A DNA stretch of 64,000 nt, from the NCBI RefSeq assembly GCF_014337925.2, contig NZ_CP143423.1, positions 402,501 to 466,500 on the forward strand, read 5' to 3'. The notes beneath the pieces were generated by a model, which saw only the letters and a list, made by a program, of their open reading frames with translations, was not told where the DNA came from and searched no databases. The DNA is from Roseobacter fucihabitans (GTDB taxonomy: Bacteria; Pseudomonadota; Alphaproteobacteria; Rhodobacterales; Rhodobacteraceae). Made by a program: the position numbers and the translations under genes. Of this stretch, positions 44,893 to 54,052 are shown in pieces (within the stretch, counting starts at the first letter, position 1; each line of letters starts with the position of its first letter).

Positions 44893-45273
44893 ATGAAGGT
44901 TCTGATTGTAGAGAGCCAAGCAGATCTGGCTGTGATTTGGCAAAGGCATCTGGAGCGGATGGGCATGAGTGTGTCCTGCGCGTCGGGGCAGGCCGAAGCT
45001 ATTGCGCATCTTGGCGAGCATAAAACAGATGTGATTATCATGGATCTGGTCCTGACCGAAGGCTCCGCGCTCGCGGTTGCCGATTACGCCAGCTATCGTC
45101 TGCCTGAAGCTCAGGTGATATTCGTGACCAATACGTCGTTCTTTTCGGATGGCTCGATCTTTCGACATGCGACCAATGCCTGCGCCTTCGTTCAAAGCGG
45201 TACGCCGCCCGAAGACCTGGCCGCCATGGTCGAGCATTACGGCACCGAATCGCCGTCCGACGGCGTGGCTTGA
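44893..45273 (+). CDS. single-domain response regulator (receiver)
   Basis: Receiver-only protein of 126 residues. It starts MKVLIVESQADLAVIWQRHL with ATG at 44893 and GGAGGG four bases upstream; the phosphoacceptor is Asp51 in DVIIMDLVL. The acidic pair after beta-1 is Glu7-Ser8 instead of Asp-Asp, and the conserved Lys after beta-5 is Gln (AFVQSG), so signalling may be altered. No output domain or kinase adjoins it. A CtrA-like box upstream suggests cell-cycle or motility-linked expression. Confidence 0.87.
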   Translation: MKVLIVESQADLAVIWQRHLERMGMSVSCASGQAEAIAHLGEHKTDVIIMDLVLTEGSALAVADYASYRLPEAQVIFVTNTSFFSDGSIFRHATNACAFVQSGTPPEDLAAMVEHYGTESPSDGVA

Positions 45274-45301
45274 TCCAAACCTGCGCGGCTGAGCACGGCC
45301 C

Positions 45302-46276
45302 TTAACTGCGCCCGTGAGGCTCCATAAAGTCAAGTTCCGGCCCAATAGGGATGATGCGATTGGGGTTTATGGTCTCGTGGCTGTAGTGATAATGCCGGAT
45401 GATGTGATCGAAATTCACCGTTCCGGCCACGCCAGGCATCTGAAACAGCTCTCGGGTATAGGCCCAGAGGTTGGCGAAATCCAATAACCTTTTGCGGTTG
45501 CACTTGAAATGCAGGTGATAGACGGGATCAAATCGCACCAGCGTTGTGAACAGACGCCAATCGGCCTCTGTCAGGGCATCCCCCATCAGGTAACGGGTGT
45601 CCGCAAGGCGCGCCTCCAGCCAGTCCAGCGTGTCAAACAGGGGCGTGATGGCGGCGTCATAGGCCTGTTGCGAGGTAGCGAAACCGCATTTGTAGACGCC
45701 ATTGTTCAGCGTGTCATAGATGCGGGCATTCACCGGGTCGATCGCATTGCGCATCTGTTGGGGCCAGTAGTCCGCCGTGTTGCCTGTGACTTCGTCAAAG
45801 GCGGCATTGAACATGCGAATGATCTCGGAGCTTTCGTTTGAAACAATTGTACCGCGTTCTTTGTCCCAGAGGATCGGCACGGTCACGCGCCCCGAAAATG
45901 TCGGATCCGCCCGCGTGTAGATATCGCGCGCAAAGGGCAGCCCGTAGAGCATATCGCCACGCGCCCCGTGATCATCGGTTTGAAACGTCCACCCGTCTTG
46001 CAACATATCCGGATGGACGACGGAAATCCCTATGTGATCGCTTAGCCCCTTGAGCTCCCGAAAGATCAACGTGCGATGCGCCCAGGGGCAGGCCATGCTG
46101 ACGTAAAGGTGATACCGACCCGAATCGGCCCTGAAACCGGCGCCCCCGGTCGGCCCCGCCGTGCCGTCTGCGGTGACCCAATTGCGGAATTTCGCATCGG
46201 CACGTTGGAATTTTCCACCCGTTGAGTCGGTATCATACCACTTGTCCTGCCAGACCCCGTTAACCAAAAGCCCCAT
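45302..46276 (-). CDS. glutathionyl-hydroquinone reductase (GST Xi/omega type)
   Basis: Protein of 324 residues in the YqjG/PcpF family. MGLLVNGVWQDKWYDTDSTGGKFQRADAKFRNWV is the family's N-terminal arm, YVSMACPWAHRTLIFRELKGL holds the catalytic Cys, and the C-terminal helical domain has DALTEADWRLFTTLVRFDPVYHLHFKCN. It reduces glutathionyl-hydroquinones with glutathione. ATG at 46276 is used; an in-frame codon at 46306 adds no conserved residue. Confidence 0.92.
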   Translation of the reverse strand: MGLLVNGVWQDKWYDTDSTGGKFQRADAKFRNWVTADGTAGPTGGAGFRADSGRYHLYVSMACPWAHRTLIFRELKGLSDHIGISVVHPDMLQDGWTFQTDDHGARGDMLYGLPFARDIYTRADPTFSGRVTVPILWDKERGTIVSNESSEIIRMFNAAFDEVTGNTADYWPQQMRNAIDPVNARIYDTLNNGVYKCGFATSQQAYDAAITPLFDTLDWLEARLADTRYLMGDALTEADWRLFTTLVRFDPVYHLHFKCNRKRLLDFANLWAYTRELFQMPGVAGTVNFDHIIRHYHYSHETINPNRIIPIGPELDFMEPHGRS

Positions 46277-46458
46277 ATCGGTTCTCCTTATTCCCTTGAT
46301 CCACACCTAAGCGCGCGCGGAAAGTATTGACAGGGGTTTTGATGCGCATTGCCTGCGCAGCCATGCACAGGACCCGGCGCTTGATACAAAAACTTAACTT
46401 GATTTTTAGGGGATTGCGCCATCATCTAATCGCGGGGCGTAAATAGGATGGTGATGTT

Positions 46459-46827
46459 ATGGAAGCGTTTTTTTCCAAGGAAATACAGGCGGGCCTTGAT
46501 CAGGCGCGTGTCACGTCTCTGAAAAAAGCGTCACGGTTGCGGGTCACGGTCGGGAATGATGTTTACCCTGTACTGCGCTTGTGGAAATCCGGCTTTTCGA
46601 TGGAAGCCGACGCGCCGAGCTTGCGTGGCTTGGTCGACTTATACGACGGCTCCTTGCATCTGATGCAGTGTCTGATCATCACAAATTATGCCCAGGAAGG
46701 CGAGCGGCGATACGAATTCAAGCGCGCCACGGTGGTTGCCGAGGGACCCGCCGTCGATTTTGAGGTCGAAGAGACCGCGCCCAAGGCTTTGATCGAGGAT
46801 GCGCGCGGGGCTATTGCAGATCGCTGA
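46459..46827 (+). CDS. conserved hypothetical protein, 122 residues
   Basis: Soluble protein of 122 residues: MEAFFSKEIQAGLDQARVTS then a basic segment KKASRLRVTVGNDVYPVLRLWKSGFSMEAD and a beta-rich middle. The RLRV...GFSMEAD layout is reminiscent of a PilZ-like barrel, but the key RxxxR and (D/N)xSxxG residues are not clear, so no function is assigned. Its 3' end overlaps the convergent aminotransferase gene by 17 bp. ATG follows GATGGTGATGTT with only a weak ribosome site. Confidence 0.7.
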   Translation: MEAFFSKEIQAGLDQARVTSLKKASRLRVTVGNDVYPVLRLWKSGFSMEADAPSLRGLVDLYDGSLHLMQCLIITNYAQEGERRYEFKRATVVAEGPAVDFEVEETAPKALIEDARGAIADR

Positions 46828-48007
46828 AGGCCGCCGTGAGCCGTTCACAGGCCTCCTTGATGGTGGCACGCGGTGCGGCGAGGTTGAAGCGCAAAAAGGT
46901 CTCCCCCCCCGCGCCAAACTCCGGTCCGGCGCTCGGCGCAATGCGGGCGTCTTTCAACACCCGCCGGGACACCTCCTCATAGCTCATGCCGGTGCCGGAA
47001 AAATCCACCCAGGCCAGATAGGTCGAACAGAGTGGCAGCGAGTGCACACCGGGGATGGCATCCACCGCGGCATCAAATAAAGCGCGATTATCCGCCAGAT
47101 AGGCGAGCTGTGCATCCACCCATTCCGCCCCGGCGGGCGAATAGGCCGCCGTGATCATCAGAAGGCTCAAACCGGCGGGCTTGTAATCCAGCGCATTCAG
47201 CCGGTCTTGCATTTGTTTGCGCAGCGCGGCATCCGGGATGATCATATTCCCCGTGCGCTGCCCCGCGATGTTGAAGGTTTTCGACGCCGAGGTCAGGATC
47301 ACCATGCGGTCTTCCTGCTCAGGAGCGGCGACATGCATCGGCACGAAACGATTGCCCGGATAGACCAGATCGTGATGCACCTCATCTGAAATCAGCAGCA
47401 GTTTATTTTTCGCCGCAAAGGCCGCAATGGCGCGCAATTCATCCACGCTCCAGACCCGTCCGGAGGGGTTTTGGGGCGAGCACCAGAGCAGCATGGTTTC
47501 GCGCCCACTCAGCCGGTTCTGCGCATCCTCCAGATCAAGCACATAGGTGTCGTCCACGCGTTTGAGCGGACATTCGGTGACGCGCCTGCCCGCTTTTTCG
47601 ACCTTATTGCGAAACTCGTGATAGACTGGGCTGAAAATGACGATGTCGTCCTGGGGCGCGCTCCAGACATCCAGCGCCATTCCGATGGCATGGCCGAGGC
47701 CTTGGGTTGTGAGGATCCAATCGGTGTCAATGGGCCAATCATGCCGGGTTTTCATCCACCATTGGATTGCGCACAGGTATTCATCGTTGACCGGGTAATA
47801 GCCGAAAATACCGTGATCCACCGCCCGTTGCAGCGCGTCGGTCACACAGGCGGGCGTGGGATAGTCGCTATCGGCGGTCCACATCGCGAGGCCATCGCCG
47901 GGGGACACGCCGTAGTATTTTTCCATGTAATCCCATTTACTCGACTGCGTGCCGCGACGGTCTGTGACGGTATCAAAACGGGTGTCGGGGCTGTGATCAA
48001 AGCTCAT
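46811..48007 (-). CDS. MalY/PatB-type PLP aminotransferase (C-S lyase)
   Basis: PLP enzyme of 398 residues. The N terminus has RRGTQSSKWDYME and DGLAMWTADSDYPTPACV, typical of MalY/PatB cystathionine beta-lyases; LLWCSPQNPSGRVW, ISDEVHHDLVYPG and SASKTFNIAGQRTGNMII (PLP Lys) form the active site. The likely reaction is cleavage of cystathionine or cysteine-S-conjugates to pyruvate, ammonia and a thiol. It ends tail-to-tail with the 122-residue protein gene. Confidence 0.92.
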   Translation of the reverse strand: MSFDHSPDTRFDTVTDRRGTQSSKWDYMEKYYGVSPGDGLAMWTADSDYPTPACVTDALQRAVDHGIFGYYPVNDEYLCAIQWWMKTRHDWPIDTDWILTTQGLGHAIGMALDVWSAPQDDIVIFSPVYHEFRNKVEKAGRRVTECPLKRVDDTYVLDLEDAQNRLSGRETMLLWCSPQNPSGRVWSVDELRAIAAFAAKNKLLLISDEVHHDLVYPGNRFVPMHVAAPEQEDRMVILTSASKTFNIAGQRTGNMIIPDAALRKQMQDRLNALDYKPAGLSLLMITAAYSPAGAEWVDAQLAYLADNRALFDAAVDAIPGVHSLPLCSTYLAWVDFSGTGMSYEEVSRRVLKDARIAPSAGPEFGAGGETFLRFNLAAPRATIKEACERLTAAFSDLQ

Positions 48008-48109
48008 GGGGCGTCTCCTGGTCGATTTGGCTTATAGCTAGCGAGATTCTCGCGGGCTGCAAGGCCAGCGTTATTGCAGGCGGCGCGCTCCTGTCCTACA
48101 TCGGTTCTC

Positions 48110-48628
48110 ATGAAACGGAATATTTTACTGCACCCCGACCCCAGGCTGAAAAAACACGCCGAGCCCGTCGTCGATTTGAGCGATGAATTGCGCACTCTGG
48201 CTGATGACATGCTGGAAACGATGTATGATGCCCCCGGCGTGGGGCTGGCCGCCCCGCAGGTTGGCATCCTGCAACGGTTGGTCGTGCTGGATTGCGTCAA
48301 GGCAGACGAAGGCAGCCCGCGCCCCTTGATTATGTTCAACCCCGAAATCATCGCCGCCTCCGACGAGATGAATGTCTATGAGGAGGGGTGCTTGTCGATC
48401 CCGGAGCAGTTTGCCGATGTGACACGCCCCGCGGAAGTCGAAGTGGGCTGGATCGACCGTGACGGAAGTGCACAGCGCGAGGTGTTTGACGGGCTCTGGG
48501 CGACCTGCGCGCAGCATGAGATCGACCATTTGGAGGGCAAGCTGTTCATCGATTACCTCAAACCGCTCAAGCGCCAGATGATCACGCGCAAGATGGTCAA
48601 GTTCAAGCGCGAGCGCGCCCGGGAATGA
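48110..48628 (+). CDS. def: peptide deformylase (first of three)
   Basis: Peptide deformylase of 172 residues with all three motifs: GVGLAAPQ (43-50), EGCLS with metal ligand Cys94, and HEIDH (136-140) giving two His ligands and the catalytic Glu. It removes formyl groups from nascent proteins. ATG at 48110 starts MKRNILLHPDPRLKK, a typical N terminus; an earlier in-frame start at 48074 adds no similarity. The gene overlaps the next deformylase gene as ATGA. This is probably the housekeeping enzyme. Confidence 0.95.
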   Translation: MKRNILLHPDPRLKKHAEPVVDLSDELRTLADDMLETMYDAPGVGLAAPQVGILQRLVVLDCVKADEGSPRPLIMFNPEIIAASDEMNVYEEGCLSIPEQFADVTRPAEVEVGWIDRDGSAQREVFDGLWATCAQHEIDHLEGKLFIDYLKPLKRQMITRKMVKFKRERARE

Positions 48629-49128
48629 GTCTGCGCGATATTCTCCGCTGGCCCGATCCACGCTTGAATATGGTCTGTGAGCCTGTGACACAGATCGACG
48701 CGGATGTGGCGACGCTTGCCGCGGACATGCTGGAGACGATGTACGCGGCGCCGGGACGCGGGCTGGCGGCCCCGCAGGTGGGCGAGATGTGGCGTGTCTT
48801 CGTTATGGATACCGAGTGGAAAGAAGGCGCGGCCGCACCGATGGTTTTTATCAACCCGGCGATTGTATCGCACTCTGAGGCGCAGGCGGTGCAGGTTGAA
48901 GGATGCCTGTCGATCCCTGGGATCAGCGCCGAGATCAGCCGGTCCGCCGAAGTTGTGATGACATGGCAGGCGTTGAGCGGTGCGCCGCAGCGCCGGGCTT
49001 TTAGTGGATTTGCGGCCGCCTGTGTGCAGCATGAGTTGGATCACCTGAATGGTGTCGTGACCTTTGACCACCTTGAGCCGGAACTGCGGGCTGAGTATAA
49101 AGCCGTCTACGTGCAGGCCGCGCCGTGA
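48625..49128 (+). CDS. peptide deformylase (second of three)
   Basis: A 167-residue paralogue keeping the metal ligands: GRGLAAPQ (motif 1 with Val to Arg), EGCLS with Cys94, and HELDH (136-140). The shorter C terminus lacks the basic helix of the first enzyme. It is co-translated with both neighbours (ATGA and GTGA overlaps). Activity is plausible, but the Arg in motif 1 may change peptide preference. Confidence 0.9.
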   Translation: MSLRDILRWPDPRLNMVCEPVTQIDADVATLAADMLETMYAAPGRGLAAPQVGEMWRVFVMDTEWKEGAAAPMVFINPAIVSHSEAQAVQVEGCLSIPGISAEISRSAEVVMTWQALSGAPQRRAFSGFAAACVQHELDHLNGVVTFDHLEPELRAEYKAVYVQAAP

Positions 49129-49622
49129 CCGTGCGGCCTTGTCTGCGCTGGCCCGATCTGTGCTTGCGTAAGCCCGCGCTGGCGGTCGAAGAGATTTCCG
49201 AGGAGATCCGGACGATTTGGCAGGATATGGTGGATACGATGGATGCGATGCCGGGCGTTGGTTTGGCCGCGCCACAGATCGGGATTTCATTGCAATTAGC
49301 TGTGGTGGATGCGTCTGACGCACGGAACCGTCGTATTCTGATGGCGAATCCCAGCATTCTGGAAGCTTCTGCGATCATGAACCACCACGAGGAAGCCAGC
49401 CCGAACCTTCCCGGCGTGTCGGCCCAGGTCACACGGCCCCGTGGGGTAACGGTGCGGTTTATAGATGAAACTGGGGCCTATGTCCTCCGTGATTTCGTTG
49501 GACTGGAGGCCACCAGCGTGCAGCATCAGATTGATCACTTGCAGGGCAAGATGTATTTCGACAGGCTGAGCCGAATGAAACGAGACATGCTGCTGCGCAA
49601 GGCGCGTAAGGCGCGAGCCTAA
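49125..49622 (+). CDS. peptide deformylase-like protein lacking the metal-binding Cys (third of three)
   Basis: A 165-residue paralogue that keeps motif 1 (GVGLAAPQIG, 44-53) and motif 3 (HQIDH, 134-138) but has EASPN where EGCLS is expected, so the metal-ligand Cys is Ser92. It starts with GTG overlapping the previous TGA and ends in a basic helix (MKRDMLLRKARKARA), like the first copy. It probably has little or no deformylase activity and may have a structural or regulatory role. The frame is intact and under normal codon use, so it is not an obvious pseudogene. Confidence 0.88.
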   Translation: MTVRPCLRWPDLCLRKPALAVEEISEEIRTIWQDMVDTMDAMPGVGLAAPQIGISLQLAVVDASDARNRRILMANPSILEASAIMNHHEEASPNLPGVSAQVTRPRGVTVRFIDETGAYVLRDFVGLEATSVQHQIDHLQGKMYFDRLSRMKRDMLLRKARKARA

Positions 49623-49699
49623 GGTGGCCTGAAAGCCCACCCTACGGCAGAACACAATCGGTCGCGTTGAAGCGCCGTAAGGTGGGCTTTCAGGCCACC
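49623..49699. repeat. paired REP-like inverted repeat between def cluster and fmt
   Basis: A 26-bp unit at 49623-49648 and its inverted copy at 49674-49699 (one mismatch) enclose 25 bp, able to form a long cruciform or RNA hairpin. The first unit begins directly after the stop of the third deformylase gene; the second ends 19 bp before fmt. A single unit also follows smc (41091-41116). No T run follows, so this is not a classical terminator. Confidence 0.75.
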
Positions 49700-49718
49700 G
49701 CTTGTTGGAGAAGACGCG

Positions 49719-50627
49719 ATGCGTGTGATTTTCATGGGAACGCCGGCGTTTTCGGTGCCAGTGCTCGAGGCCTTAGTGGATGCGGAGCATGAGGTTCTTT
49801 GCGTCTATTCCCAACCCCCCCGGCCTGCCGGGCGTGGCAAGAAGGAACGGCCCAGCCCTGTGCATGCAAAGGCGTTGGAACTCGGGCTGCCGGTCCGCAC
49901 GCCCATGTCCTTGAAAGATGCGCAGGCGCAGGTTGAATTTCAGGAATTGCGCGCGGATATCGCAGTAGTCGTGGCCTATGGGTTGATCCTGCCGCAGGCC
50001 ATTTTGGATGCGCCCCCGCGCGGCTGTCTCAACATCCACGCCAGCCTGCTGCCGCGCTGGCGCGGGGCGGCACCCATCCATCGTGCGATCATGGCGGGGG
50101 ACACAAAAACCGGTGTGTGCATCATGCAGATGGAGGCGGGGCTCGACACGGGGCCGGTGCTGTCCCGGCTCGAAACTAGCATTGCGCCAGATGACACCAC
50201 CGCCGCGTTGCACGATCGTTTGAGCCAGATGGGCGCGGGGTTGATCGTGCAAACCCTGACCGACCTCAATGCACATAGACCCCGGTCGCAGGACATGCAG
50301 GGTGTCACCTATGCACAGAAGATCGACAAATCCGAGGCGCGCGTTGATTGGAACCGACCGGCCAGCGAGGTTGATCGCCAGATCCGCGGGCTGTCGCCTT
50401 TCCCGGGGGCCTGGACGCTGCAGGGCGATACGCGGATCAAACTTCTCAACTCAAAGGTGGCTGAAGGGGGCGGCACTCCGGGCACCGTCTTGCGTGATCC
50501 GTTACGCGTGGTTTGCGGCGCAGGCGCGGTGGAACTTACGCGCCTACAGCGTGCAGGCAAGGGGGTGCAGGTGGCAGAGGAATTCCTGCACGGTTGGCCT
50601 CTGGACCCGGACACGCAGTTTGAATAG
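49719..50627 (+). CDS. fmt: methionyl-tRNA formyltransferase
   Basis: Fmt of 302 residues: [18 protein letters not shown] at the N terminus, then [22 protein letters not shown] (catalytic Asn-His) and LDTGPVL with the catalytic Asp nearby; the C-terminal anticodon-side domain starts near residue 205 ([15 protein letters not shown]). It formylates initiator Met-tRNA, the partner step of deformylation. It lies downstream of the deformylase cluster, past a repeat pair. GGAGAAG precedes the ATG. Confidence 0.96.
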   Translation: MRVIFMGTPAFSVPVLEALVDAEHEVLCVYSQPPRPAGRGKKERPSPVHAKALELGLPVRTPMSLKDAQAQVEFQELRADIAVVVAYGLILPQAILDAPPRGCLNIHASLLPRWRGAAPIHRAIMAGDTKTGVCIMQMEAGLDTGPVLSRLETSIAPDDTTAALHDRLSQMGAGLIVQTLTDLNAHRPRSQDMQGVTYAQKIDKSEARVDWNRPASEVDRQIRGLSPFPGAWTLQGDTRIKLLNSKVAEGGGTPGTVLRDPLRVVCGAGAVELTRLQRAGKGVQVAEEFLHGWPLDPDTQFE

Positions 50628-50636
50628 GGAAGCCTG

Positions 50637-50873
50637 ATGTTTCTGACGCTTTTCGGTACAATCGTGATCGCGGGGATCGTGGGCTATGCCTGTGAACGCT
50701 CCGGCTTCACCCACAACGGTTACGTCCAGAGCATCATCATCTGCATTGGCGGTGCCTTCCTGTTTTACTTCATCCGTCTGATGTTTGGCATCGGTTTTTC
50801 AAGCCCTGGCATGAACGCCATCGCCGCGTCGATTGGGGCTCTGATCATCGTACCTTTCCACTGGCGCAAATAG
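50637..50873 (+). CDS. small membrane protein, 78 residues
   Basis: Three hydrophobic segments (about 2-18, 31-50 and 60-73) in a 78-residue protein, with short loops containing CERSGFTHNG and a final HWRK. Size and Gly-rich pattern are somewhat like the YeaQ/YmgE (transglycosylase-associated) family, without a firm match. It starts 9 bp after fmt, so the two are co-transcribed. Function unknown. Confidence 0.75.
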   Translation: MFLTLFGTIVIAGIVGYACERSGFTHNGYVQSIIICIGGAFLFYFIRLMFGIGFSSPGMNAIAASIGALIIVPFHWRK

Positions 50874-50874
50874 C

Positions 50875-53800
50875 CTATTGTGCCGGGGTGCTGGCCAATA
50901 TGACGGCGTCCTCATCCGGGCGCGGTGCGCGCACGCAGAGCCGCAACAAGGGCGGTACCGTCAGCAAGGTGAGGAAGGCAGACATCGATAAGCCGCCGAC
51001 GACCACCGCGCCCAGACCGCGATAAAGTTCGGACCCTTCGCCGGGAAAAACAACCAATGGCAACATGCCGAAGACACTGGTCAGCGTGGACATGAAGATG
51101 GGGCGGATCCGGTTGCGCGTTGCCTCTTCGATGGCCTCAATCGGGGCCATGCCTTCCTCGCGCAGATGATAGAGTGTCTGATGCACGATCAGGATCGCAT
51201 TATTCACCACAATCCCCACCAGGATGATGAAGCCGAGCAGCGTCAGCATGTCCAGCGGTTGCGCCTGAAAGGTGTTCAACAAGGCCAGGCCGCCCACACC
51301 GCCCGCCGCCGCCACAGGCACGGAGATCAAAATGACCAAAGGCAGAACGAAGCTTTCAAACAGGATCGCCATGACCAGAAATACAATGACCAGGGCCACG
51401 GCGAGGTTGATCTGAATGGCATCCCAGGTCTGGCTCAATTGATCAGCGGTGCCCGAGACAGAGACGCGCACGCCTTCCGGCAGGCCGCGTTCCTGCAGCA
51501 CCTCAACCACCTGTGTTTCGAGCAATTCCACGGCGGTTTCCAAGGCTAACGTATCGGACGGGCGCACCTCCAGCGTCACTGTGCGCAATCGGTCACGATG
51601 TCGTATTTCGGTGGGTCCTGCGGTCACGATGACATCCGAAAGTGCGCTCACCGGCACAATCTGGCCCCCCGGCGTCAGCACGGGATAATTGCCGACATCC
51701 TGCGTGCGCTGCGCCGTATGCAGGCCGGGATCGCCCTTGAGCATCAGGTTCAGCCGTTCCGCGCCGACCGTAACCTCGGCAATGCGCAAGCCATCGTTAA
51801 ATGCATCCACGGTCAGCGCAAGGTCAGAGGCGCTGAGCCCGGCATCCGCCAGCCGCACGCGGTCAGGGACCAGCCGGACCTCGGGCGCGCCCAGTTCGAG
51901 CCCCGGAATCGGACGGAACTGGTGGCCCTCCGAGCGGGGCAAGAGCCCGGCAATTGCGCCCGCAGCCTGGCCGGCGACACTGAGGATGTCTTCAAGGTTC
52001 TGACCGGAAATATTCAGCTCAATCGTGCGTCCACCGCTGATGCCACGTCCAAACAGCGAGGGCTGTGTCATAAACCCAAAGGTGCCCGGTTCGGCAAAGA
52101 TCGGACCGGTCAGAACCGGCAAAAGATCGCCCGCCCGCGCGCCATCCACAGCTGTGGCCCCTACAAAACTCTGGCCACTTAGGGCGACAAAGAAGAAGTT
52201 ATCAATTGTGGGCGTGCCGTCTTCCATTTGGAGTTCCGGAGCCGCCTCCCACAGCGGGCGGGCGGTGTTTTCAATCCGCTGAGCGATGGTTTGGGTGGTG
52301 GCAAGATTATAGCCCGGCGGGGGCAAAACGACGCCAAACACCAGATTGCGGTTGCCTTCGGGCAGGTATTCCAGGCGCGGCAGAAAGGCGATTGCCGCCA
52401 CCGCTGCCCCACCGGCGATCAGCACCACCATCAGCATGCCGACCGCGCGAAACCGCACCGTCAGGCGCACATAGGCCATGACCAGCGCGTGAAAGCCGCG
52501 GGCCATATGATCCAGACCCCAGATTTTCATCGTTGTCTGTTCGCCCTGTTTGAGCAGGCGGCTGGCCAGCGCGGGGATCACCGTGACCGCGACAACCAGC
52601 GACAGCAGCACCGAGACTGAGATCGCCACAGCGATGTCGCGGAACAATTGCCCGGCCTCAAGCTGCATGATCAGGATCGGCACGAAAACCAACACGGTCG
52701 TGAGAGCCGACACAAGGATCGCGCCCCAGACCTGTTTTGCCCCCAAATAGGCGGCCTCGCGGCGCGATTTGCCCTGTTCGCGCAGCCGGTAGATGTTTTC
52801 CAGCACCACAATCGCAGCATCCACGATCATCCCCACGGCAAAGGCGATCCCCGCCAGCGAGATGACATTGAGCGTGCGCCCTGTCGCCGCCATGGCCACA
52901 AATGTCGCCACGATACTGACCGGAATGGCCAGCGACACCACCAATGTGGCACGCGGGCTGCGTAGGAACATCAGCAGGGTCAACGCCGCCAACGCCCCCC
53001 CGATCCAGATGTTTTGCGTCACCAGCTTGATCGCCCCGTTGATATAGACCGTTTCGTCATAGACCTGGCGCATCATCAGGCCTGCATCCGTCACCGGCCC
53101 GTCGTTAAGGTCGCTCAGGACGTCCTGAACCGCCTCCATGGTTTCGATCACATTCGCACCGGGTTCGCGCACAATGTTGAACGCCAACCCCGGTTGTCCG
53201 CGAAAGCGCAGGCGCGCGGTGGGGTCGCGATATGCAAAACCGACATTGGCCACATCGCCGACCCGGACCCGCCCGGAGCCGCCCGTGCTGAGTTCGCTGC
53301 GCAGCACCACTTCCTCAATGGCCGCCACCGTGTTGAGGTTGCCCTCAGCGCGCACCACATAGCGGCGCTTGCCCTCCTCGACGTCCCCGGCGGAGAGCGA
53401 GATGTTCTCATTGCGCAGCGTGCGCACCACATCCGGCACCGTCAGGCCAAAGCGGGCCAGTTGGCGCGGATCCACCACCACCTGCAATTCGCGCGTCACG
53501 CCGCCAAAGACATTGACCGCCGAGACGCCCTCGACACGTTCGATACGGTCCTTGATGGTGTCGTCGACGAAATCGCCATAGCTGGGCATGTCGCGCGTAT
53601 TGCCTTCAAGCGCCGTCAGCAGCACCCAGGCGATGGGGCTGTCATCCCCGCCGGAGGTATTGAGCGAGGGTTCGCCCGCCTCATCGGGGTAATCCCCCAC
53701 CCGGTCGAGCCGGTTGGAGACCAGCAAAAGCGATTGCCCCATATCGGTGCCGATACCGAATTCCAGCGTGACTTCGGCCTCGCCTGATTGGGAGCGCGAG

Positions 53801-54042
53801 GTCATGATGTCGAGCCCTTCAAGCCCGCGTAGGGCTTCCTCCTGAGGGTTGACGATCTCGCGCTCGATCTCGGAGGGGGCTGCACCGGGCCATTGGGTGG
53901 TGATGACCACGATCGGTTTGCGCACATCCGGGGCCAGCTGGATGGGGATGCGCGTCACGGCGATGATGCCAAAGAGCACGGCCATTATGACCGCAGCCAG
54001 CACAGCAACGGGACGGTCTATTGCAAAACGTATGATATCCAT
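50875..54042 (-). CDS. RND efflux transporter permease (AcrB/MexB-like, HAE1 family)
   Basis: Inner-membrane pump of 1055 residues with the RND layout: TM1 at about 10-28, two large periplasmic loops (about 35-335 and 560-870), and TM helices 2-6 and 8-12. It has the TM4 motif GMIVDAAIVVLENIYR and the TM10 motif GIVVNNAILIVHQTL. AcrB has Asp-Asp in TM4 and Lys in TM10; here they are Asp-Ala and Asn, so the proton relay is of the single-Asp kind. It forms a pump with the adaptor gene located 10 bp upstream. An outer-membrane channel gene is absent. Confidence 0.94.
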   Translation of the reverse strand: MDIIRFAIDRPVAVLAAVIMAVLFGIIAVTRIPIQLAPDVRKPIVVITTQWPGAAPSEIEREIVNPQEEALRGLEGLDIMTSRSQSGEAEVTLEFGIGTDMGQSLLLVSNRLDRVGDYPDEAGEPSLNTSGGDDSPIAWVLLTALEGNTRDMPSYGDFVDDTIKDRIERVEGVSAVNVFGGVTRELQVVVDPRQLARFGLTVPDVVRTLRNENISLSAGDVEEGKRRYVVRAEGNLNTVAAIEEVVLRSELSTGGSGRVRVGDVANVGFAYRDPTARLRFRGQPGLAFNIVREPGANVIETMEAVQDVLSDLNDGPVTDAGLMMRQVYDETVYINGAIKLVTQNIWIGGALAALTLLMFLRSPRATLVVSLAIPVSIVATFVAMAATGRTLNVISLAGIAFAVGMIVDAAIVVLENIYRLREQGKSRREAAYLGAKQVWGAILVSALTTVLVFVPILIMQLEAGQLFRDIAVAISVSVLLSLVVAVTVIPALASRLLKQGEQTTMKIWGLDHMARGFHALVMAYVRLTVRFRAVGMLMVVLIAGGAAVAAIAFLPRLEYLPEGNRNLVFGVVLPPPGYNLATTQTIAQRIENTARPLWEAAPELQMEDGTPTIDNFFFVALSGQSFVGATAVDGARAGDLLPVLTGPIFAEPGTFGFMTQPSLFGRGISGGRTIELNISGQNLEDILSVAGQAAGAIAGLLPRSEGHQFRPIPGLELGAPEVRLVPDRVRLADAGLSASDLALTVDAFNDGLRIAEVTVGAERLNLMLKGDPGLHTAQRTQDVGNYPVLTPGGQIVPVSALSDVIVTAGPTEIRHRDRLRTVTLEVRPSDTLALETAVELLETQVVEVLQERGLPEGVRVSVSGTADQLSQTWDAIQINLAVALVIVFLVMAILFESFVLPLVILISVPVAAAGGVGGLALLNTFQAQPLDMLTLLGFIILVGIVVNNAILIVHQTLYHLREEGMAPIEAIEEATRNRIRPIFMSTLTSVFGMLPLVVFPGEGSELYRGLGAVVVGGLSMSAFLTLLTVPPLLRLCVRAPRPDEDAVILASTPAQ

Positions 54043-54052
54043 GCTGCCGCCC

